Shown one piece after another: positions 1 through 6,052 of a DNA stretch of 8,277 bases. Each line of letters opens with the position of its first letter. Position 1 is the first letter of the stretch. The notes under the pieces were generated by a model that did no database searches, had not been told where the DNA came from, and saw only the letters and a list, made by a program, of their open reading frames with translations. Made by a program: the position numbers and the translations under genes. The DNA is from Victivallales bacterium (GTDB taxonomy: Bacteria; Verrucomicrobiota; Lentisphaeria; Oligosphaerales; Oligosphaeraceae), in NCBI GenBank assembly GCA_017538465.1, contig JAFYIW010000125.1:1-8277 (forward strand), read 5' to 3'.

Positions 1-28
1 CTAACCTCTAACCTCTAACCTCTAACCT
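1..28. repeat. Heptamer tandem array CTAACCT, four units, cut by the window edge
   Basis: Four perfect head-to-tail copies of CTAACCT occupy 1-28, and the array may continue to the left of the window. Its last base is also the first base of the TTG start codon of the helicase gene. In the helicase frame the array contains a TAA at 16-18, so translation cannot begin upstream of it. Read on the other strand the unit is AGGTTAG, the same family as the arrays at 2704-2731 and 5891-5925. It carries no purine-rich ribosome binding site for the following gene. Its function is unknown. Confidence 0.95.
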
Positions 29-1413
29 TGATTCATCTGGTCTTCCAATCCGGCACGCTGCTTCTGTGGGACGAGGAGGTCTCCACGCAGGAGAAGCCCC
101 TGCCAGGTCAATTGACCCAGTGGTGCAAATATGACGTCCGCGTCCAGCGCTGGCGTGCTTCGGCCAGCGATTACGCGCCAATCCTCGCCGAGCTCTATCA
201 TCAGCATGTCCCCTACGATGACCAGGCTCGCGCATACGAACCGCTGAACTTGGATTTTCGCCCCGGCAAGTCGCCCCGGGACTACCAGTCCGCCGCGCTG
301 TCAGCCTGGGAGAAGGCAGGCCGTCGTGGCGTCGTGGTGTTGCCGACAGGCACGGGGAAGTCCTTCCTCGCACAGTTGTGCATCGCGGCGGCGGCGCGTT
401 CTACGCTCATCGTGGTTCCGACGCTGGACCTCCTGGCGCAGTGGGCTCTGCAACTGCGCAACGCGTTTCATTGCCCCGTGGGCACGATAGGCGGCGGCGC
501 GCATGACGTCCAGCCGATCACCGTATCCACCTACGACTCCGCGGCCATGCAGATGGAGTTTCTCGGCAACCGCTTCGGTCTGCTGGTGGTGGACGAGTGC
601 CACCACCTGCCCGGACCGATGTATTCCCAACTCGCGCGATTGGCCATCGCCCCATGGCGCCTCGGGCTGACGGCGACTCCCGAACGGCAGGACGGTCAGG
701 ACGCCGAATATGCAAATCTGCTTGGGGGAATCTGCTTTCGGAGAGAAATCACCGACTTGGCCGAGACGACGGTCCTGGCGCCTTACGAAACGATTTCCCT
801 GGACGTCGAACTCGATGCGGATGAACAGCAGGAATACAACCGAAACCGTGGCGTCTATGTGGAATTCCTGCACCGGAATCAGATTTCCCTCGGCAGTTCC
901 AGGGGCTGGGGATTCTTTCTGCGGGCCTGCGCGACCCAGCCGGATGGCCGCGAGGCCCTCAAGGCGTATTTGGCGCAACGCCGCATCGCACGTTCGTCAC
1001 GGGCGAAACTGCGGCAAATCCACGAGCTGCTCCAAGTCCACCGCCATGACCGCACGCTGATTTTCACCGCCGACAATGCGACCGCCTACCGCATTGGCAC
1101 GACGTTCTGCCTGCCAGTCCTCACCCATCATACCAAGACCGCAGAACGCATCGCCTTTTTGGAGGCCTTCCGCGAGGGACGCTATCCTGTGCTGGTCACC
1201 AGCAAGGTGCTCAACGAAGGGGTGGATGTGCCCGCCGCCAGCGTGGGCATCATCGTCTCCGGCTCTGGCTCGGTGCGCGAACACGTGCAACGCCTTGGCC
1301 GCATTCTGCGGCCTTCTCCTGGCAAGACCGCATTGCTCTACGAACTGGTAAGCCTTGGTACTAGCGAGACCTATGTCTCCGAGCGTCGAAGAAACCATCC
1401 GGCGTATCAATAA
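28..1413 (+). CDS. xpb: XPB-type superfamily 2 DNA helicase (partner of Bax1-like nuclease)
   Basis: This 461-residue protein is an ATP-dependent DNA translocase/helicase of the XPB/Rad25 branch of SF2, expected to open DNA around lesions in the cytoplasm. All core motifs are visible: Walker A LPTGTGKS at residues 105-112, motif Ia VVPTLDLLAQW at 129-139, DECHH at 189-193, LTATPER at 214-220, motif IV TLIFTADN near 343-350, motif V VLNEGVDVPAA near 394-404, and motif VI QRLGRILRP at 421-429. Residues 1-80 match in position the short N-terminal domain of archaeal XPB, and the total length fits archaeal/bacterial XPB rather than the longer eukaryotic form. The start is TTG. It is chosen because an in-frame TAA lies at 16-18, no ATG occurs in the first 170 residues, and the N-terminal strand IHLVFQSGTLLL begins where family members begin. 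No Shine-Dalgarno is present; a heptamer array precedes the start. The Bax1-like gene follows after 47 bp, so an operon is likely. The alternative, a generic restriction-type DEAD helicase, is less likely given motifs V-VI and the neighbour. Confidence 0.93.
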   Translation: MIHLVFQSGTLLLWDEEVSTQEKPLPGQLTQWCKYDVRVQRWRASASDYAPILAELYHQHVPYDDQARAYEPLNLDFRPGKSPRDYQSAALSAWEKAGRRGVVVLPTGTGKSFLAQLCIAAAARSTLIVVPTLDLLAQWALQLRNAFHCPVGTIGGGAHDVQPITVSTYDSAAMQMEFLGNRFGLLVVDECHHLPGPMYSQLARLAIAPWRLGLTATPERQDGQDAEYANLLGGICFRREITDLAETTVLAPYETISLDVELDADEQQEYNRNRGVYVEFLHRNQISLGSSRGWGFFLRACATQPDGREALKAYLAQRRIARSSRAKLRQIHELLQVHRHDRTLIFTADNATAYRIGTTFCLPVLTHHTKTAERIAFLEAFREGRYPVLVTSKVLNEGVDVPAASVGIIVSGSGSVREHVQRLGRILRPSPGKTALLYELVSLGTSETYVSERRRNHPAYQ

Positions 1414-1415
1414 AA

Positions 1416-1435
1416 CTCGCACGCACGCGGGCGAG
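1416..1435. other. Imperfect hairpin between helicase and nuclease genes
   Basis: CTCGC at 1416-1420 pairs with GCGAG at 1431-1435, and after one A/G mismatch a further CG/CG pair can form around a CACG loop. It begins 2 bp after the helicase stop codon and ends 25 bp before the ATG of the next gene. There is no following T run, so it is not a typical intrinsic terminator. It might stabilise an mRNA end or modulate coupling, but a stem this small in GC-rich DNA can arise by chance. Confidence 0.25.
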
Positions 1436-1460
1436 AACCAGGGGGCAACAATTACGAATT

Positions 1461-2729
1461 ATGCTGAATCGTAGCCTCATCTCAGCCATTTGCCGACAGG
1501 GTGTGGTCCATCCGACTTTCGTAAAGACCACGTCACCCGCCCATTTGGAGTTGGCCACGCAGTTATTGGAGGCCTATCGAAGCGCCGCCCTCCAGCATCA
1601 GAGCGCCGCCGAACTCGAGGAATTCCTTGCCCCACTTATCGATGGCGCATTCAACCGACGATTCGCCTTGGCGTTGCGAAAGCTCCTGGAGGAACGAAGC
1701 ACTTTCTCTTCTTTGGCGGAATTGGATTTCCCCGCATTGCGCGCCGAAGCCCTGCGGCGTTCCGCAGAACTTCTGCAGGGCAATGAGCCGCTGCCGTCGG
1801 CCGCCGAGTGGAATGACACTCTTCAACACGCCAGCCTCCCCGACAATCCCCTTCTGCGAGACGGCCGGCTCTACGCCGACCTCCCCGAAAACGACTGCCT
1901 GCAGGAATTCAAAGACCTCAACGCGCCACAATTGCTCAATCGCTACAATCTCGCCCTCGTGCAGGGAATCCTGCTGAACGCGAAACGCCTGGACATCCAC
2001 GTCGCCACCGCCGACGCGCCACGTCTGCGACGTCTCTTCAAGTATCTGCGTTTTTTCCAGCTACTGGCGATGGTCGAGGCCGAGGACGAGGTCAGGGAGA
2101 CGACCTCCCCCGCTTTGCTCCGAATGCACCTTGTCGTGGATGGCCCGGCCAGCATTCTCGACCAGTCCAAGCGCTATGGCCTGCAGTTGGCGATCTTCTT
2201 CCCCGCGGTCTGCGCGCTGGAGCAATGGAGCCTAGAGGCGGAGGTCAGCTGGAAGACGCGCAACAATGTCCTGCTGCGCATCAGCCAGGATTCCCGCCTG
2301 GAGTGTCCCTATCATAATTTTGCGGCATACGTTCCGGATGAAATCCGGATGTTCCACCAACATTTCCAGGAGACGGTCGCCGATTGGAAAATCGTCGGCG
2401 ACACGCCATTTTTGCGCGGCGAAGGACGCGAAATCCTCTTCCCGGACCTCAGTTTCAAGCATCAGGACGGCACGCTGGTCCACCTGGAACTATTCAACCG
2501 CTGGCACGCCAATGGACTGGCCGAACGCCTCTCCTGGCTCGCAAAGCACCCAGATATTCCACTCATCCTCGGGGTGGACCGAACGGTTCTGCGGGACGCC
2601 GAACTCCAAGATGTTCTGGACCAGTCCGCCTGGTTTGCACAATATGGCTTCCTCTATCACGATTACCCCACTTGCGAGCGCACCCGCAAAGCCCTGCAGA
2701 AAAGGTTAGAGGCGAGAGGTGAGAGGTGA
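1461..2729 (+). CDS. bax1: DUF790/Bax1-type nuclease, XPB-associated
   Basis: This 422-residue protein resembles the DUF790 family, whose archaeal member Bax1 binds XPB and is a structure-specific DNA nuclease. Family blocks visible are the start LLxxR-like N-terminus with VVHPTFV (residues 15-21), LYADLPEN (137-144), RYNLALVQGILLNAKRLDI (161-179), the LVVDGPASILDQSKRYG segment (224-240), and the C-terminal nuclease fold. In that fold, PD at 328-329 with E343 in the strand LVHLELFNRW forms a PD-(D/E)xK-like site. The usual lysine position is Phe (E343-L344-F345), and the archaeal GFWTPEY-like stretch after the acid reads NRWHANGL. This may mark a bacterial subfamily or altered chemistry. The start is ATG, chosen because no other start codon lies upstream in the open frame and because the N-terminus fits the family. 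A G-run at 1441-1445 is the only possible ribosome binding site, about 15 nt away, which is rather far. The last residues (about RLEARGER) and the TGA stop are encoded by a heptamer array. It is probably co-transcribed with the upstream helicase. Confidence 0.88.
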   Translation: MLNRSLISAICRQGVVHPTFVKTTSPAHLELATQLLEAYRSAALQHQSAAELEEFLAPLIDGAFNRRFALALRKLLEERSTFSSLAELDFPALRAEALRRSAELLQGNEPLPSAAEWNDTLQHASLPDNPLLRDGRLYADLPENDCLQEFKDLNAPQLLNRYNLALVQGILLNAKRLDIHVATADAPRLRRLFKYLRFFQLLAMVEAEDEVRETTSPALLRMHLVVDGPASILDQSKRYGLQLAIFFPAVCALEQWSLEAEVSWKTRNNVLLRISQDSRLECPYHNFAAYVPDEIRMFHQHFQETVADWKIVGDTPFLRGEGREILFPDLSFKHQDGTLVHLELFNRWHANGLAERLSWLAKHPDIPLILGVDRTVLRDAELQDVLDQSAWFAQYGFLYHDYPTCERTRKALQKRLEARGER

Positions 2730-2731
2730 GA
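2704..2731. repeat. Heptamer array GGTTAGA/GGCGAGA/GGTGAGA/GGTGAGA overlapping the nuclease stop codon
   Basis: Four 7-bp units run GGTTAGA, GGCGAGA, GGTGAGA, GGTGAGA. The array belongs to the same family as the one at 1-28 but lies in the opposite orientation, so the helicase-nuclease pair sits between inverted copies. Reading frame passes through the array: it encodes the C-terminal tail of the Bax1-like protein and provides its TGA at 2727-2729. Confidence 0.9.
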
Positions 2732-2740
2732 GGTTTGGCG

Positions 2741-2759
2741 GGCGCGCGTCCTGCGCGCC
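2741..2759. terminator. GC-rich hairpin between convergent genes, possible bidirectional terminator
   Basis: GGCGCGC at 2741-2747 is a perfect inverted repeat of GCGCGCC at 2753-2759, with a 5-nt loop GTCCT. It lies in the 39-bp gap between the convergent stop codons of the Bax1-like gene (2729) and the glycosidase (2769), where a shared terminator would be expected. There is no T run on either strand, so it is not a canonical intrinsic terminator. It could instead be an mRNA 3'-end stabiliser. Confidence 0.45.
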
Positions 2760-2768
2760 ACAGCCGCA

Positions 2769-5700
2769 CTACCCCTTCATCCGCAGAAGCGCGGGTGGTG
2801 TCAGCAGACCGCCCTTCACCAGATGGCGTTCGCAGACCTGGAAGTGCTTGAAGGCCTCGGAGCCGCACCACCAGGGACTCTGCTCGTAGTCGTAGAAGGG
2901 TCCGAAGACATTGCGTCGGCTGAAGAAGACCACCAGTTCCAGGCAATTCACGCCAGTCTTGAGCTGGTCGGTGATGTCCACGCGATAGGGCGCCCAGCCG
3001 ACGAGCTTCAGCTCTCCGCCGTTGGCCCGCACGCCGAGCAACGCGCCCGCCCATTTGCCGAAGTCCACCGCCACGCGCTCGCCTTTCTTGAGCTTGTTGA
3101 GGTGGAAATCCACATGGTAGGTCACATTGCCGGAGTAGTTGGGCAATCCCTGGTCGCACCAGTCACCCAGGTCGAGTTCCTCCGGCAGCGCAATCATGGT
3201 GCGAGCGCCCTTCACGCCGAATTCGCCCAGGAGATACATCGCCTCCAGACCCGGCAGCAACTCGTGGTAGTCGCATTCCAGCACCAGGAAATTCGTGCCG
3301 AGTTTCAAATCCGCGACCTTCAGCGCCACGGTCTGGATGGCGGGATCCACCCAGTAGCCCTTCGCCTGGTTCGAGACCTTCTTGCCATTCAACGTGATCG
3401 CGTAGAGGTCCGGACGCTCCAAAGCCAGCTGGAGTTTGCTCGCTGACGGCGGCAGCGCCTCGACCTCAAACGAGTAGGTCAACTTCAGCTTGACCGTCTT
3501 GGTCGGCTTGCGGTTCGCGTCCACCCACGGCTGAACCATCGCGCCGCCACGGGGACGATGCCCCATCTTCGTGCGCACGGCATCATCGATCTTCAGGATG
3601 TAGTGGAGCTGCTCGTCGGACTCGCCATCCACCTCGTAGATGGCCTGGTCAAGGACCATCGCGTTCGGGTTGTCCAGCTGGTATTCCCAGCAGCAGTGCG
3701 GCAGCTCGCAGACCCCGATGACCTCCGGCTCCGCCGTCTCCGGCGCCGCATTCGGAATCGCCTGATTGGTGATCACATACAGGCGGCTCTGGAAGACCGC
3801 GAGGCTGGCCGTGATTTGGACTTTTCCTGCAGAGCATTTCACGCTCTTGGAGAGTTTCGTCCAAGCACCTGTCTCCTGATTGAGCTCATAGACGGTTCCG
3901 GTTCCCGCCAAGTCGCTCTTCAGCGTGACGACCGCCTTGTCATAGGCGGCGGTGCGCCCTGGCAGACGCGGGCATTCGTTGGGACGGTTCCCCTCGTGCT
4001 TCATGGAGGTGTTGACGACGAAGAGCGTCTCGAAGTCCTCGCCCTGCTTGAGCATGTAGAAGACCTCGGGGAGTTCGCCTTTGCCGCGCACAGTGATGGA
4101 GACGCGGCGGCCGCGTGTCGCCACCGCCTTGGGCAGCGTCTCCAGCGTGACGGCGCTGAAGGCGGCGTAGGCCTTGGCGGGCTGGGCGGACTTCTCCGCG
4201 TCCAGATAGGCGGGGGCCTTGTCCAGATAAACCACCTGTCCGCCGGCCTGCTGGAATTCCTGCAGCAATTTCAGCGTGGTGGCGCGGATGGTCAGCATCT
4301 TCGGGAGCACCGCCACGCGGTATTTGGCGACGCCGACCTGGAGGACGGCCTTGGAGCCTTTGCCGACGACCTTGGCGAAGCGAGCCAGGTGGTCCTCGTC
4401 GCCGTAGTCGAAGTCCAGATGACTGGCCAGCAGGACATTGCGCACGTCAATCACGGGCGCGTTGAAGGCCTTCTGCTCGGCATTTGGGACTTGCGCCTTG
4501 GCGCCCCAGGCGGACTCGATGGGATGCACCACGAGGATGTCTCGGATCTCCTCGCCCAGCCGCAATGCGGCGGCCTGATGCGCAAAATAGTCCTCCACCA
4601 GCGAGTAGTAGGGATACCAGGAGGACTGGAAGGAGATGCTGGCAGGGTAGTCGCGCTTGGCCTCGGCGGCCATGGAATACCACGAGAGGTGCGGGCAGCG
4701 GAAGTTGATGCCGAGCACCGCAAGCCAGTCGCCGAGGGTCTTGTGTCCGGCGAAGGGGAAGTCCCAGCCAGTCACGCCGTAGCATTCGCAGAGGCGGGTG
4801 GGCTTGTCGAGCTGATGCGCCACGCTGGAGCACTGCTTGGCGGTGTCGATGGGATCCCAGGCCTCGCAGAGGAGGTCGATGCCGGGCTGCTGCTGATATT
4901 CGTAGAAGCGCATCGCGGCGCCCACGCATTTGCGCTGCGAGAGCATGTCGTCCTCGCAGAGGACATGGCCGGTGTATTTGAGGTCGTGCTTGCCGCACCA
5001 GTCGCCGATGAGCTTTCCGAAGTTCTCCACGAAGAGCGTGGTGGCCACTTCGTAGAAGTCATGGCGGGCCTTGGAGAACTCCACGCCCTGCACATCATAG
5101 CCCAGCTCGAAGGCGTGGTCCAGCACATCGTAGCCGAAGCGCTTCTGGAAGGCCTTGGGGAGCGCCCTGGTCCACGGCACGGCGTGGAGGAAGCCGTAGC
5201 ATCCGTGGACGTAGTTGGGTTCGTCGGTGAAGACGCCGGGGATGGTCGCGCCGAAATCCTTGCCGTTGTGCTTGAGGTAGGCCTCGTGGGTGACCTCCAG
5301 GAACTTCTTGACGGCCTCGGGGTTCATCGTGTCCAGGTAGGTCTGGTCGTTGAACCAGCTGGAGGGGATTTCCGTATGGACATAGAAGACCATCAGTTCG
5401 CTGCCGGCGGGGGCCTTCGCCGGAAGCGCCTTCACGCGCTTCGCGGAGAGAATCGTCTCGCCATCCTTGGCGAATTTCGCCACAAAATATGCCAGGCGGT
5501 CCTTTGCGGGCGTCTTGAGATCCGCGGCCTTCGTCGCGCGCTCGCACCACAGCCCGCTGATGCGGTATTGGGGGTTCTTGGTGACCAGTCCGCCGGCAGC
5601 GCCGGAGGGCCAGCGGTCCTCGTCATAGAGCCACGCCTGCATCTTGAGCTTCTTCGCCTCGTCCGCGCAGGCGCTGATGCATTTGAACCACTCCTCGCTC

Positions 5701-5882
5701 AGGTACGGCGTGTTCAGGCCCACGCGGGAATGCATGAAGAATCCCCCTAGCCCCATCTCATGGAAAATGCGGATTTGGCGGCGCAATTCCGCCGGTTCCA
5801 TTTTGGCATTCCAGGCCCAGAAAGGCGATGCGCGGAATTCGGAACCCGCGCTTTTGACCATCGAAAGAAGTTGCTTCAGCAT
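2769..5882 (-). CDS. GH106-like glycoside hydrolase (alpha-L-rhamnosidase-related)
   Basis: This 1037-residue protein resembles the large group of GH106-related glycosidases (alpha-L-rhamnosidase-like), which cleave sugars from plant or algal polysaccharides; the exact substrate cannot be read from sequence. An N-terminal TIM-barrel part opens with SEFRASPFWAWNAKMEP (14-30), GGFFMHSRVGLNTPYLSEEW (46-65) and AWLYDEDRWPSG (83-94). Further barrel motifs are FTDEP (218-222), HVLCEDD (306-312) and CECYGVTGWDFPFAGHKTLG (365-384), then RDYPASISFQSSWYPYYS (410-427). E221 and E366 are plausible catalytic or metal-binding acids. A middle alpha/beta domain spans about 440-570. The C-terminus has two beta-sandwich, carbohydrate-binding-like parts, near 800-890 (with LNGKKV) and 915-1000 (with WAPYRVDITDQL). 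No signal peptide or membrane segment is seen, so it is probably cytoplasmic and acts on imported oligosaccharides. ATG at 5882 is used; Met8 is an alternative start. Neither has a Shine-Dalgarno, and a CTAACC-type array ends 8 bp upstream. Confidence 0.85.
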   Translation of the reverse strand: MLKQLLSMVKSAGSEFRASPFWAWNAKMEPAELRRQIRIFHEMGLGGFFMHSRVGLNTPYLSEEWFKCISACADEAKKLKMQAWLYDEDRWPSGAAGGLVTKNPQYRISGLWCERATKAADLKTPAKDRLAYFVAKFAKDGETILSAKRVKALPAKAPAGSELMVFYVHTEIPSSWFNDQTYLDTMNPEAVKKFLEVTHEAYLKHNGKDFGATIPGVFTDEPNYVHGCYGFLHAVPWTRALPKAFQKRFGYDVLDHAFELGYDVQGVEFSKARHDFYEVATTLFVENFGKLIGDWCGKHDLKYTGHVLCEDDMLSQRKCVGAAMRFYEYQQQPGIDLLCEAWDPIDTAKQCSSVAHQLDKPTRLCECYGVTGWDFPFAGHKTLGDWLAVLGINFRCPHLSWYSMAAEAKRDYPASISFQSSWYPYYSLVEDYFAHQAAALRLGEEIRDILVVHPIESAWGAKAQVPNAEQKAFNAPVIDVRNVLLASHLDFDYGDEDHLARFAKVVGKGSKAVLQVGVAKYRVAVLPKMLTIRATTLKLLQEFQQAGGQVVYLDKAPAYLDAEKSAQPAKAYAAFSAVTLETLPKAVATRGRRVSITVRGKGELPEVFYMLKQGEDFETLFVVNTSMKHEGNRPNECPRLPGRTAAYDKAVVTLKSDLAGTGTVYELNQETGAWTKLSKSVKCSAGKVQITASLAVFQSRLYVITNQAIPNAAPETAEPEVIGVCELPHCCWEYQLDNPNAMVLDQAIYEVDGESDEQLHYILKIDDAVRTKMGHRPRGGAMVQPWVDANRKPTKTVKLKLTYSFEVEALPPSASKLQLALERPDLYAITLNGKKVSNQAKGYWVDPAIQTVALKVADLKLGTNFLVLECDYHELLPGLEAMYLLGEFGVKGARTMIALPEELDLGDWCDQGLPNYSGNVTYHVDFHLNKLKKGERVAVDFGKWAGALLGVRANGGELKLVGWAPYRVDITDQLKTGVNCLELVVFFSRRNVFGPFYDYEQSPWWCGSEAFKHFQVCERHLVKGGLLTPPALLRMKG

Positions 5883-5890
5883 CGAAGAAA

Positions 5891-5925
5891 GGTTAAAGGT
5901 TAATGGTTAGAGGTTAGAGGTTAAA
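5891..5925. repeat. Heptamer array GGTTARA, five units, upstream of the glycosidase start
   Basis: Five 7-bp units run GGTTAAA, GGTTAAT, GGTTAGA, GGTTAGA, GGTTAAA. On the sense strand of the glycosidase gene this reads as TTTAACC/TCTAACC repeats ending 8 bp before its ATG. That is the same orientation relative to the start as the array in front of the helicase TTG. Five bases (5926-5930) separate it from the second heptamer family. Confidence 0.92.
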
Positions 5926-5930
5926 TCTGG

Positions 5931-6049
5931 CGTCTGACGACCGACGCCTGACGACCGACGACCGACGTCCGACGACCGACGCCTGACGACCGACGCCCGA
6001 CGTCCGACGCCCGACGTCCGACGACCGACGCCTGACGCCCGACGTCCTG
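5931..6049. repeat. Degenerate heptamer array CGHCYGA, 16 units plus one diverged unit
   Basis: From 5931 to 6042 every 7 bp begins a unit of consensus CG(A/C/T)C(C/T)GA: sixteen units without any insertion or deletion. Variation is confined to positions 3 and 5. A seventeenth, diverged unit (CGTCCTG) follows at 6043-6049. The array fills the gap between the glycosidase leader and the stop codon of the propeller/Ig gene at 6053. Any open frame through it is an artefact of the 7-bp period, which cycles through all three frames. No CRISPR architecture is present, since there are no spacers. Its role is unknown. Confidence 0.95.
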
Positions 6050-6052
6050 CGG

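Noticed and set aside
3558..5750. A 730-codon open frame on the + strand, opposite the glycosidase gene
   Set aside because: It lies wholly antisense to a gene with clear family motifs. It has the monotonous Val/Leu/Gly/Glu composition typical of antisense frames in GC-rich genes and contains no recognisable domain.
5931..6049. CRISPR array
   Set aside because: The repeats are 7 bp with no spacers and no cas genes nearby.
5883..6052. Sigma-70 promoter for the glycosidase
   Set aside because: TAACCT-like hexamers occur only as part of the repeat units, and no paired -35 box at proper spacing could be made out.
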